Origin: Polaribacter sejongensis
Lineage (GTDB): Bacteria > Bacteroidota > Bacteroidia > Flavobacteriales > Flavobacteriaceae
Length of the DNA stretch: 64,000 bases
Assembly (NCBI RefSeq): GCF_038024065.1
Contig: NZ_CP150667.1
Span: 124,001 to 188,000, forward strand
Direction: 5' to 3'
Shown here: one piece after another, positions 19,749-29,900 of the stretch
Layout: each line of letters opens with the position of its first letter
Numbering within the stretch: position 1 is the first letter of the stretch
Notes under the pieces: model-generated
Database searches by the model: none
Told to the model about the DNA's origin: nothing
Seen by the model: only the letters and a program-made list of their open reading frames with translations
Program-made: the position numbers and the translations under genes

Positions 19749-21578
19749 ATGAAAAAAATTACTTTACTACTAGCCTTTTTAATTACTTCAATAGGCTTTT
19801 CACAACAACAAGAATATCATTTAGATTTTGAAGAAGGTACTCCGTCAGGATTAGCATCTAATTGGTATACCTTTGATAACGAACCAGCTCCAGCAGAAAT
19901 AGTAGACAATCCAAATTTAAATGGTGTAAACGCTACGACTTCTAAAGTAATGAAAATTGTTATGGGACCTAGTAATGCTTTTTATGCAGGTGTTAATAAT
20001 AAATGGGAAGACTCTAAATTTGGTACTTGGAAAATTGATATGAGTGTTGCAAGTAACTTAACCTTAACTATGGATGTACATAAAAATTACGTAGGTACTG
20101 TAGGTATTAAAATGGGAACAAATAGTGCAGGAACTTCATTTCAAATTACAGACCAAAATGTTGGTAATTTAGTTGTTAATGAATGGCAAACATTAACATT
20201 CGATCTTTCTGGTATAAATCCTAATGGAGATTTATCAAATATTAGTCAAATGGTTGTTTTTGTAGATTGGACGCAAGATATGGCGGATAGAGCAGAAGGT
20301 AACACCATTTATATTGATAATATAAAATTTAATGCAGAAAAATTAACAGATGCACCAGCAGCTCCTGTTGCAGGTACTGCTTCGTTACCATTAGATTTTG
20401 AAAGCGAAATAACTTGGTCAGATTTTGATGGAGGAGTTGTATCAACAGTAACAAACCCTTATAACAATGCAGATAATACTTCAGAAAAAGTTGGTAAGAT
20501 GGTGAAATTTGAAGGTAAAACTTGGGGAGGAAGTGCGTTAACCTTAAGTTCTGCAATGGATTTTGCTAATAATGATACTTTTACAATGAAAGTATATTCA
20601 CCAAGAGTAGGAGCAAAAGTATTATTAAAAGTAGAAAATTCTGGAGATGCAGGAATTAATTATAGTAAAGAAGTTCTAACAACAATTGCAAATGGATGGG
20701 AAACTTTAACTTTTGATTATGCAGCAATAAGTAAAACGGCATCTTATAAAAAATTAGTTATTATTTTTGACAATGACATAATGGGAGATGGAAGCGAAAA
20801 TTATACTTTTTATATAGATGATATTTCGTTGTCTTCTTCAGGTGTTGTAATACCTAAAGTAGCTTTACCTCTAGATTTTGAGAGCGCAACGACATGGGGA
20901 GATTTTGATGGAGGAGCTGTAACAACAGAAACAAATCCTCATAGTAATGCAGACAATACTTCTGCAAATGTTGGTAAAATGGTTAAAAGTGCAGGTCAAC
21001 CATGGGGAGGAAGTTCTCTTAATATGAGTGCTGCAATGGATTTTGCAAATAACGACATGTTTACAATGAAAGTTTTTTCTCCAAGAGTAGGAGCAAAAGT
21101 TTTATTAAAAGTAGAAGATTCAGGAAATGGGGCAATTTTTTTCGAAAAAGAAGTAGCAACAACGATGGCGAATACTTGGGAAACTTTAACTTTTGATTAT
21201 ACGTCAATTAATAAAGCGAATACCTATGATAAATTGGTTATAATTTTTGATAATGGAACAGAAGGTGATGGTTCTGCAAATTTTACTTTTTATATTGATG
21301 ATGTTGTTTTATTTAATTCTGCAACAGCAGGTGTAAATGATAATGCTTTGTCAAACGTTTCTATGTTTCCTAACCCTACTTCAAATAGATTAAATATTAC
21401 TGCTCAAAACATAATTAAAAGTGCAGCGATCTATAATTTATTAGGGAAGCAAGTAATGAGTTTGGAAATCAATAAAAATAACGAATCTATTGATGTTTCT
21501 AATTTATCCTCTGGAATTTACTTAATTAAGTGTTCTATAAATAGCGTATTTGCAACAGCAAAATTTATTAAAGAATAA
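19749..21578 (+). CDS. Type IX-secreted protein with repeated CBM-like modules
   Basis: A secreted, apparently non-catalytic protein. The ATG at 19749 starts a clear signal peptide (MKKITLLLAFLITSIGFSQQ); the upstream start at 19719 would spoil it. A first jelly-roll-like module covers about 22-205, followed by two closely similar modules at about 215-370 and 375-525 (LPLDFES, DFDGG, WGGS, FTMKV, SPRVGAKVLLKVE, TLTFDY, YTFYIDDI). The end is a type IX sorting domain (MFPNPTSNRLNITAQ, then SSGIYLIKC) from about 533. The modules match those of the surface glycan-binding lipoprotein at 4383, so this is probably a secreted or surface-attached beta-glucan-binding protein. A terminator follows. Confidence 0.85.
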   Translation: MKKITLLLAFLITSIGFSQQQEYHLDFEEGTPSGLASNWYTFDNEPAPAEIVDNPNLNGVNATTSKVMKIVMGPSNAFYAGVNNKWEDSKFGTWKIDMSVASNLTLTMDVHKNYVGTVGIKMGTNSAGTSFQITDQNVGNLVVNEWQTLTFDLSGINPNGDLSNISQMVVFVDWTQDMADRAEGNTIYIDNIKFNAEKLTDAPAAPVAGTASLPLDFESEITWSDFDGGVVSTVTNPYNNADNTSEKVGKMVKFEGKTWGGSALTLSSAMDFANNDTFTMKVYSPRVGAKVLLKVENSGDAGINYSKEVLTTIANGWETLTFDYAAISKTASYKKLVIIFDNDIMGDGSENYTFYIDDISLSSSGVVIPKVALPLDFESATTWGDFDGGAVTTETNPHSNADNTSANVGKMVKSAGQPWGGSSLNMSAAMDFANNDMFTMKVFSPRVGAKVLLKVEDSGNGAIFFEKEVATTMANTWETLTFDYTSINKANTYDKLVIIFDNGTEGDGSANFTFYIDDVVLFNSATAGVNDNALSNVSMFPNPTSNRLNITAQNIIKSAAIYNLLGKQVMSLEINKNNESIDVSNLSSGIYLIKCSINSVFATAKFIKE

Positions 21579-21598
21579 TTAATATTTTTATTTAACTT

Positions 21599-21630
21599 AA
21601 AAAGGATGCTATTTAGTATCCTTTTTTTTT
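21599..21630 (+). terminator. Rho-independent terminator after the T9SS-secreted protein
   Basis: AAAAAGGAT (21599-21607) pairs with ATCCTTTTT across a short loop and runs into a ten-base T tract, 21 bp after the stop codon. Confidence 0.8.
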
Positions 21631-21760
21631 GTCCATTATATAAAATAATTTATAAAAGTTTAACAAAACGTCTGAATGACTAACTTTTTTACATAAAAAA
21701 ATCCTATATTTTTATATAATTTAGTTCTAATGAAGATTTGTATTTTTGCTTTTCAATATC

Positions 21761-21788
21761 ATTATAAATAATTATAATTATTTATAAT
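21761..21788. promoter_or_regulatory. 28-bp perfect AT palindrome upstream of the LytTR regulator
   Basis: Bases 21761-21788 equal their own reverse complement over all 28 positions (outer half ATTATAAATAATTA). It lies 50 bp before the response-regulator start, where a dimer-binding operator or promoter-overlapping site could be. All bases are A or T, so chance formation is easier than usual. Function is inferred. Confidence 0.4.
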
Positions 21789-21838
21789 ATATTGAGTAAG
21801 GTGCCCCCGGCTTTAAAAAAAATATAAATCAATTTAAA

Positions 21839-22609
21839 ATGGATATTGTTATTATTGAAGATGAAGACTTAGCAGCAGCATCTTTAGAAAATTTACTATT
21901 AAAAAGTACGTATTCTATAAACATAAAAAAACGGTTAGAAAGTGTAGCGCAATCTATCGAATGGTTTAAGAACAATAGCTGCGATTTAATTTTAAGTGAT
22001 ATTCATTTAGGAGATGGAGAAAGTTTTGAGATTTTTGAAGCCTTAAAAATCAATGTTCCTATTATTTTTACCACAGCATTTGATCAATATGCCATTCAAT
22101 CATTTCAGTTTTTTGCTATTGATTATTTATTAAAGCCATACGACAAACATAAATTAAATGCTGCGCTAGAAAAGTATAAAAATTACTCAGCAGCACCCGT
22201 AAATAATTCTAATGATTTAGAAAGTTTATTATCTCATTTTAAGAAATCTAAAGAAACCAAAGTAGTACAAGAGCGATTTTTAGTTTCTAGGGGAGAGAAA
22301 TTAATATCTATAAGTGCAGATGAAATAGCCTATTTTATGGCAGAAAATAAGTCGCTTTTTTTATATACTATTAAAGGAGACAGTTTTTTGTATGATGATA
22401 CCATTTTAAATTTAGATTTAAAACTATCGAAAAAAGATTTTTTTAAAATAAATAGAAAATTTATTGTTCGTCACACAGCTATAAAAACGATTGTAAAATA
22501 CAGTCAGAATAGATTAAAAATAGAATTAGAACCGTCTTCTAAAGGCAACGATTTTATTTTAATTAGCTCAAAAAATGTGAGTCCTTTTAAAGAATGGTTA
22601 AATAATTAA
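21839..22609 (+). CDS. LytTR-family response regulator
   Basis: Cytoplasmic transcription regulator with a receiver domain (1-120) and a LytTR DNA-binding domain (about 145-250). The phosphorylation site is D54 in ILSDIHLGDG; acidic residues at the start (IIEDED), the TTAFDQYA Thr and the LLKPYDKHKL Lys complete the receiver pocket. The LytTR part shows RFLVSRGEKLISI, EIAYFMAENKS, FKINRKFIVRH and SPFKEWL. The gene is followed one base later by its presumed sensor kinase. LytTR proteins bind pairs of short direct repeats about 21 bp apart, and such a pair is present just upstream of the gene at 24336. Confidence 0.94.
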   Translation: MDIVIIEDEDLAAASLENLLLKSTYSINIKKRLESVAQSIEWFKNNSCDLILSDIHLGDGESFEIFEALKINVPIIFTTAFDQYAIQSFQFFAIDYLLKPYDKHKLNAALEKYKNYSAAPVNNSNDLESLLSHFKKSKETKVVQERFLVSRGEKLISISADEIAYFMAENKSLFLYTIKGDSFLYDDTILNLDLKLSKKDFFKINRKFIVRHTAIKTIVKYSQNRLKIELEPSSKGNDFILISSKNVSPFKEWLNN

Positions 22610-22610
22610 T

Positions 22611-24248
22611 ATGCAAACCTCTATATTTTGGACTCGTTTAAAAAAGCATCAGCAATATTTATATATAAGTATGCTGTTGATTGCTGTTTTTTTTATTGGA
22701 AGTTCATTAATTACGCCTAAAATTACATCGGTTACAGAAGATTTAATTCAAGATATTATTCAAGGGAATTTAAAATCCAAAGAAAACATTGTTGCTTTTG
22801 AATTTAATCAACTGAATAACTCTTTCAAAAACTCCCAAAAAATTCTTCAAAATTCACAAAATAATTCTTTCGAATTTTTAAAAGAGAAATTACTATTCAC
22901 TTCAGATTTGGCTATAGAGAATCATAGCATTTATAATAGTTTTGTGTCCATTGATATACCTAAAAGAATAAGGGAAACTCATTTCTCGAATAAGGAAGAT
23001 TCTTTGTATCAAAAAGAAATAGATACATTTCTAAAAAATATTCATTTTGTAGAAGATGAGGTGGTTATAGATACCATTATAACGAAAGCAAATAATGTAA
23101 TTAATAGGAAAATCTATATTAAAAAACTATCAAACAATAATGTTGTTTATACAGGTTATGATGTTGATTTAATTTCATTTTGGAGTTATTTTTCTGAAGC
23201 CTATAAAGGAGATGGAGGTTATACGGTAATTACCAATAAAGACGGTATTTGTATGTTGCATCCGGATACGGCATACATCGGGAAAAAAATAGACACTTAT
23301 TTTAGTACCATTTCTATTGAACAAATTTTAAAAAGTTCTCTTAAAATTAATGGATACTATGTACCAAATAATATCAACTCTCTTAAAGATAAAGCCATAT
23401 CAGAGTTTTTAGATTTAGAGGTTTTACGATATTTCGATACCATTAAAATAGGAAATACTCCTTTAATTGTTGTCGTTAGTTTTCCTGTTGATATTCATTT
23501 AAAAGAAACCACAAAAAATTTACAAGGATATTTTTCTTGGATTAGTTTTTTAGCATTTACTACATTTATGTTGCTTTTAATAGCTTCTAGATTGCAGTTA
23601 AAAAAAGAATATGTAGAAAATTTAAAGGTAGTAGAAGAGAAGGAGCAATTAATATATAGCAATGAAAAGTATCAGAAAGAAAATGCAATTCTTCAATTGA
23701 ATCAACTTAAGAAAAAAATAAATCCACATTTTTTATTCAACAGTTTAAACTCTTTACATGTTTTAATCGATTTAAATCCCGATTTGTCACAACAGTTTGT
23801 ATTAAAGTTAGCGGATGTTTATAGATACCTTTTAGATGAGAGAGAAGGGAATTTAATTTCAGTAAAAGAAGAAATGAGCTTTTTAGAACAATATATCTTT
23901 TTACAAGAAATTAGATTTAATAAGAGTTTACATGTAACAATTAAAAATAATTGTGATGATACAATTTTAGTTAAAAAAATACCATTTCTATCTTTAGAAA
24001 CGTTGGTAGAAAATGCGATAAAACATAATGAAATAACTAAAATAAATCCGTTGATGATTAGTGTTGTTATTGATGAAGATTTTATTACCATTAAAAATAA
24101 TTACACACCAAGAAAGTGTAAAGCTAAAGATAGTCATCATATTGGATTGACTTATTTAGAGAATACGTATCAATTTTATAATATATCAGCCTTTAAAACA
24201 GGGGTAATTGATGACGAATTTGTGTGCATATTGCCATTTATTACTTAA
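22611..24248 (+). CDS. LytS/YehU-type sensor histidine kinase
   Basis: Membrane sensor paired with the LytTR regulator one base upstream. Two transmembrane helices (about 17-37 and 304-325) enclose a Cache/PAS-like extracytoplasmic domain (TVITNKDGICMLHPDTAYIGKKID). A short coiled coil (EEKEQLIYSNEKYQKENAILQLNQLKKK) links to the His_kinase domain with H373 in KINPHFLFNSLNSLH, followed by SLETLVENAIKHNE, the N box of the ATPase. The final ATP-binding part is short (545 aa total), with only a weak G box seen. The signal sensed is unknown; the neighbours suggest a peptide- or protein-derived cue. Confidence 0.92.
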   Translation: MQTSIFWTRLKKHQQYLYISMLLIAVFFIGSSLITPKITSVTEDLIQDIIQGNLKSKENIVAFEFNQLNNSFKNSQKILQNSQNNSFEFLKEKLLFTSDLAIENHSIYNSFVSIDIPKRIRETHFSNKEDSLYQKEIDTFLKNIHFVEDEVVIDTIITKANNVINRKIYIKKLSNNNVVYTGYDVDLISFWSYFSEAYKGDGGYTVITNKDGICMLHPDTAYIGKKIDTYFSTISIEQILKSSLKINGYYVPNNINSLKDKAISEFLDLEVLRYFDTIKIGNTPLIVVVSFPVDIHLKETTKNLQGYFSWISFLAFTTFMLLLIASRLQLKKEYVENLKVVEEKEQLIYSNEKYQKENAILQLNQLKKKINPHFLFNSLNSLHVLIDLNPDLSQQFVLKLADVYRYLLDEREGNLISVKEEMSFLEQYIFLQEIRFNKSLHVTIKNNCDDTILVKKIPFLSLETLVENAIKHNEITKINPLMISVVIDEDFITIKNNYTPRKCKAKDSHHIGLTYLENTYQFYNISAFKTGVIDDEFVCILPFIT

Positions 24249-24257
24249 AAAAATTAT

Positions 24258-24291
24258 TTCACTCCGTTTTTTAATGAGTTCACTCCATTTT
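24258..24291 (+). promoter_or_regulatory. Tandem direct repeat, candidate LytTR operator
   Basis: TTCACTCCGTTTT (24258-24270) and TTCACTCCATTTT (24279-24291) are 12/13 identical and start exactly 21 bp apart, two helical turns, the spacing used by LytTR regulators such as AgrA and AlgR-type proteins. The pair lies between the LytTR/kinase genes and the metalloprotease gene, about 45 bp before its start. The repeats are seen; binding by the neighbouring regulator is inferred. Confidence 0.65.
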
Positions 24292-24335
24292 GTTTTGTTA
24301 AGTTGTTGATATCATGCAAATTTGATGTTTTAACA

Positions 24336-26900
24336 ATGTCATTTATGAAAATATCCTCTTTAAAAGGCGCTTTATTGGTTCAGTATTTAATTGTTTCTAT
24401 TTTGATGATTACCAGCTTGTCTGGTTTTTCTCAGGATAAAAAGGATACCTCTGATAAAGAAAATCAAGAAAAAAAAGATTCTATAAAACCTACGGATGCT
24501 AAAAAATTGACGTATCAGAAATTTTTAAAAGAAGGGAATGTTAAAAAAGGATTGTTCAATGTATATGCTATAAAAGAAGATTACTATTTTGAAGTTCCAG
24601 ATTCATTATTATCTAGAGATTTGTTAATTGTAAATAAAGTGTCTAGCGTTCCTTATGCTTTAAACGGACATGGTTTAAACAAAGGGATGACTTTTGAAAC
24701 CAAACTTGTTCGTTTTTATAAAGACACTGATTTAAACAAAGTTTGGGTTAAAACCATAAATCCTAGGGTTCAATCTCCAGAAAATGATGCAATTACTTTA
24801 TCAGTAAAAGATAATTTTGGGGAGTCTATTATAGAAGAATTTGAAATTGAAAGTAAAAATACAGACTCTACTTCTGTATTTATTAAAGTAAATAAAATTT
24901 TTAATGGTAAAAAACAAAGTTTTAGCGATGTACTTACAAATATAGGTTTAGGAGGAAGTATAAAAACAAACTTGTCTATTTTAGAAAGTATAAAATCCTT
25001 TCCTGAAAATATTGTTGTAAAATCGTTGTTAACCACTTCTGTTAAAGAAGGAGCAAGTGCAGCATTACCTTTAACAATTGGTATTACTACAAATATTGTT
25101 TTATTGCCAATAGATGTAATGAAACCTCGTTTTTCAGACAAACGTATTGGGTATTTTACAAAACCGATGGATTATTTTTCTGATGATCAACAAGAAGTTG
25201 AATCTAGAGGAATGATTACAAGATGGAGATTAGAACCTAGAGAAGAAGATATCGAAAAATATAAACGAGGAGAATTGGTGCAACCTAAAAAACAAATTAT
25301 TTATTATTTAGATCCTGCTACCCCAAAACAATGGCGCCCTTTTATAGAACGGGGTGTGTATGATTGGAATGTAGCTTTTGAAGCAGCTGGATTTAAAAAT
25401 GTATTAAAAGTGAAGTTTCCTTCTAAAGAGGATAAAGATTTTGATGCAGATGATGTTCGCTATTCTGTAATTACCTATGCAGCATCAGAAAAACAGAATG
25501 CTATGGGACCTTCTATTGTAGATCCTAGAAGTGGAGAAATATTAGAATCAGATATTATTTGGTGGCATAATTTAATGAAAGGTTTACATTCTTGGATTCG
25601 TGTGCAAACAGGTCCTATCGATCCAAAAGCAAGACCAAACAAGTTTTCTAACCAACATATGGGAGAAGCAATTCGTTTTGTTTCATCTCACGAAGTTGGT
25701 CATACCTTTGGATTAAAACATAATATGGGTGCATCATTTAGTTATCCTGTAGATTCTTTAAGATCTAAAACGTTTACCGCTAAAATGGGAGGGACAGCAC
25801 CGTCTATTATGGATTATGCTCGTTTTAATTATGTAGCGCAACCAGAAGACAACGTTACAGATATTACCCCTAAAATTGGTGTGTATGATACCTATGCAAT
25901 TGATTGGGGATATAGATGGATGGATGAGACATCTGCTCACCAAGAAATTCCAGTATTAAACCAATGGATTCGTAAGCATGAAAATGATCCTTTATATTTT
26001 TATGGACCACAACAAGGTGAAGTAATTGACCCTAGGTCTCAAAGTGAAGATTTAGGAGATAATGCTGTAAAAGCAAGTGAATATGGCTTAAAGAATTTAA
26101 AGAGAATATTGCCAAATATTTTAAGTTGGACAGCAGCAGAAGGGCAGGATTATTACAAAGCATCTAAACTATACAAGGCAGTTATAGACCAATGGTCTAC
26201 CTATAATGGTCATGTAATGGCAAATATTGGAGGAGTGTATATAAACAATACCGTTTATGGTGATGGAAAAGACACTTTTGAACCAGTATCTACAAAAATG
26301 CAAAAAGAAGCATTGCATTATATTATACAAAATGCTGTTTTACCACAAAAATGGTTGTTTATGCCAAATATTATCAATAAAGTTTTTGCAGTAAGAGATG
26401 CTCCAGATGGAGAACGATATTATTCTCCTGTTTCTATGTTACGTATTTATCAAACAAACGTTATTTACGCTTTGATAAAAACAGATAGATTGATGAGAAT
26501 TACAGAAAATGAAGTTTTAGTGAAAGATAATCAAGAGGTTTTTACAGAAGAATATGTATTCGATAGTTTATTTGAAGCCATTTTTAAGAAAACTGAAAAG
26601 GGAAAATCTTTAGATATGTTTGATCGTATTACACAGAAAAACTATGTAGATGTTTTAACTGTAGATAGAAATAAGTTGTTAGAAAAAACAAAGGAAAATA
26701 CAATTTCTGAAGACGCTAATAATTTTAAAAATGTACACTTTTCATATTTACCTAGAGTTGCAGATATTGGAACTAGTAAAAGAGCTGCATTAGAGAAAAT
26801 ATTGGTGCTTTTAAAAAGAAAGAAAAATAGAGGAAATAGAGCTACTAAAGCACATTATAGTGATTTAATGGCAAGAATTGAATATAATTTGAAAAATTAA
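24336..26900 (+). CDS. Secreted metzincin-type zinc metalloprotease (DUF5117/DUF4953-like)
   Basis: A large (about 855 aa) exported protease. The N-terminus holds a signal peptide (LIVSILMITSLSGFSQ) and a Lys/Asp-rich linker. A domain of the DUF5117 type follows (VYAIKEDYYFEVPDSLLSRDLLIVNKVS), then the catalytic domain with HEVGHTFGLKH, which fits HExxHxxGxxH (zinc ligands H452, H456, H462, catalytic E453), and a Met-turn-like SIMDYARFNY. In-frame ATGs at 24336 and 24345 are both possible; the upstream TTG at 24303 is unlikely. It lies 3 bp before a SusC gene, implying that it cuts extracellular proteins whose peptides are imported by the following SusCD. Confidence 0.88.
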   Translation: MSFMKISSLKGALLVQYLIVSILMITSLSGFSQDKKDTSDKENQEKKDSIKPTDAKKLTYQKFLKEGNVKKGLFNVYAIKEDYYFEVPDSLLSRDLLIVNKVSSVPYALNGHGLNKGMTFETKLVRFYKDTDLNKVWVKTINPRVQSPENDAITLSVKDNFGESIIEEFEIESKNTDSTSVFIKVNKIFNGKKQSFSDVLTNIGLGGSIKTNLSILESIKSFPENIVVKSLLTTSVKEGASAALPLTIGITTNIVLLPIDVMKPRFSDKRIGYFTKPMDYFSDDQQEVESRGMITRWRLEPREEDIEKYKRGELVQPKKQIIYYLDPATPKQWRPFIERGVYDWNVAFEAAGFKNVLKVKFPSKEDKDFDADDVRYSVITYAASEKQNAMGPSIVDPRSGEILESDIIWWHNLMKGLHSWIRVQTGPIDPKARPNKFSNQHMGEAIRFVSSHEVGHTFGLKHNMGASFSYPVDSLRSKTFTAKMGGTAPSIMDYARFNYVAQPEDNVTDITPKIGVYDTYAIDWGYRWMDETSAHQEIPVLNQWIRKHENDPLYFYGPQQGEVIDPRSQSEDLGDNAVKASEYGLKNLKRILPNILSWTAAEGQDYYKASKLYKAVIDQWSTYNGHVMANIGGVYINNTVYGDGKDTFEPVSTKMQKEALHYIIQNAVLPQKWLFMPNIINKVFAVRDAPDGERYYSPVSMLRIYQTNVIYALIKTDRLMRITENEVLVKDNQEVFTEEYVFDSLFEAIFKKTEKGKSLDMFDRITQKNYVDVLTVDRNKLLEKTKENTISEDANNFKNVHFSYLPRVADIGTSKRAALEKILVLLKRKKNRGNRATKAHYSDLMARIEYNLKN

Positions 26901-26903
26901 ATC

Positions 26904-29900
26904 ATGAAGAAATTAATATACCTGTTAGTTTTTATTCCTAGTTTACTTTTTGCACAGCAAGAAAAAGTAATCAACGGAAAAGTTATTGACGCTGGCTTTA
27001 AAATGCCAATTGTTGGTGCATCTGTGTACGCATCGTCTGCAATTATAGGAAATACAACCAATACAGACGGAGTTATACAAGGCACAATGTTGGGAACTAC
27101 CACAGATTTTGATGGTAATTTTTCTCTAAAAATAGGAGCAGACATTAAGTTTCTTTTGGTTTCTTATATGGGATATGAAACTGAAAAAATTGATGTTTCT
27201 AAAATTACTTCAAACGTATCTATTACTTTAAAAGAGAGTTCAGAAAGTTTGGATGAAGTTGTTTTAACTGGATATCAAAAAATTGAAAAGCGCAAAATAA
27301 CCTCTTCTTATGCAGAGGTAGAAATGACAGATATCAATCAAGCAGGTGTTGCTAGTGTAGATCAAATGTTGGTTGGGCAATTATCGGGTGTATCTATTCA
27401 GCCTATAAGTGGTGCTCCAGGTGCACCTTCAAAAATATCTATTAGAGGAGCTGCAACTTTAAATGGTTCTTCAGATCCTTTATGGGTGTTAGACGGAATT
27501 CCGTTAGAAGGAAATGATATTCCACAAGATTTTAGAGATAAAGATAATATCGATAATTTACAATCGTACCCAATTGCAGGTTTAAATCCAGAAGACATAG
27601 AAAGTATTACGGTTTTAAAAGATGCTTCTGCTACTTCTATTTATGGTGCAAGAGCAGCAAATGGAGTAATTGTGATCACTAGTAAAAATGGAAAAAAAGG
27701 AGCAATGCGCATAAATGTAAATGCGAATGTATTTGTAACTCAAAAACCAGATTTTAGTAAGTTGAATTTAATGAATTCTGCTCAAAAAGTAGATTTCGAA
27801 TTACTTTTGGCAAGTAGATCCGATTTAAAATATCAGCAAGATAGAGGAGAGGTTGCTAGAATTTTAAATAATTACAGCGAGTATGACAATTTTAGAGATA
27901 ATGGTTTTGGTAGTATTTCTAGTGATGCTCAAAATGATATCAATAACTTAAAAAACACCAATACTAATTGGGGAGATGAGTTGTATGAAATGGCTATAAA
28001 CCAACAATATGGTGTTAGTCTTTCTGGAGGAACAGAAAATAATGATTACTATTTTTCTACAGGTATTTTCGATGAAAAAGGAACAACGAAAGGTACAGGT
28101 CAGAAACGATTTAATATTACGTTAAAAGATAATTTTAAGGTTAACGAAAAACTAAAAGTTGGTGTAGCGTTATTTGGTAGTCAAACCACAACATCTTCTT
28201 ATATTACAGGAGCAGATGCATATACAAACCCTTCTAATTATTCAAGAAATGCCAATCCATATTTAAAAGTAAAGGATGCGGATGGTAATTATATGTATGA
28301 TCCAGATTTGGTAGAAAGATCAGATTTAAATCTAGATTATAACATTTTAGAAGAAAGAGAAAATACGAATTACGAGTTAGTATCAAGCTCATTAAAAGCC
28401 ATTTTTGATGTTGGTTATAAATTGAATAAAGATATTCACTTTAATACACAATTAGGTTTACAATTAGATTTTGATAAAACTGAAAAGTATAGTGCAGAAG
28501 ACAGTTACTATACCCGTAAATATGAGCAAAGATCTGAATATGCATCATCTACAGGTACTTCTTATTATATGCCTAAAGGTGGAATTATTCAGAATTGGAA
28601 TGCAGATGTTTTTCAATATAACTGGAAAACAACTGCTAATTACAACACTTCTTTTAATGATGTTCATGAACTAGATGTTATGTTAGGGACAGAATTTAGA
28701 AGAAACAAAAGAACACAAATTCATACCAAAGGTTTTGGTTACAATGCAAACACTTTAACTTCTGTTGCTATTACAGATGAGCGTTCATTAACCAATTCTT
28801 TATTTGATCCTTATCAAAAAACATTGAGCGAAAATGCATACGCTTCTTTCTTCGGAACAGCTTCTTATACATACGATAAAAAATATACAGCTTTTACAAG
28901 TTTAAGATATGATGGTTCTAACTTATTTGGGGTAAATCCTAAATATAGATACTTACCTATTTGGTCTTTTGCCGGTTCTTGGAATGTATATAAAGAAGAC
29001 TTTATGTATAATGTTGATTTTGTAACCGATTTAAAACTAAGAGCATCTTACGGTGTGCAAGGAAATATTGATAAATCTACATCACCTTTTGTAGTTGGAG
29101 AATATTATACAGAATCGATTCTTCCGGGAGTTAGCGAAGAAACTATTAGAGCGTTAAACGCACCTAATGGAAATTTAAGATGGGAAAAAACAGTATCCTC
29201 AAACGTCGGTTTAGATTTAGGGTTATTAAATAATAAAATCTATATCTCAGGAGATTATTATGCAAGAAAAAGTACCGATTTAATAGGTTTAAGATCTGTA
29301 CCATTAGAAAGTGGTTATAATTTTATCAATACCAATTGGGCTACTGTAAGCAATAAAGGATTTGAACTTGCTATAAATACCACCAATATTGATACACCTA
29401 ATTTTAAATGGACAAGTGGTTTAAATATCTCTCACAATAAAAGTATTGTTGATAATATTGAAATTAGAGAAGAAGACTTTAAACCTTCTTTAAAAGGATA
29501 TAGTGTAAATGCCATTTTTGCAATTAAAACTGCAGGATTAGATAGCAACGGATTACCATTATTTTGGAAAGATGGTAAAAAAGTTTCTGCAGTAGATTTT
29601 TATAATTTAGAAGCAGGAACCAACGGAAGTCAATTAACAAGAGAAGAACACAGAAATTTATATTCTTATGTGGGCGATGGAACACCGAAGTTTAGTGGTG
29701 GATTTAGAAATAGTTTTAAATACAAACAATTTGATTTACGTGTATTAACTAATTTTAATATAAAACAAACTGTAAAAGCTGCTCCAAGTTATAACCTTGC
29801 CTTAGCACAACCCGGAAATAATTATAGTACAGATATTTTAAAAGCAGGAACTGGTAATTATCCAGCATTAATTGGAGCAACCTCTCCTGGTTTCGATACC

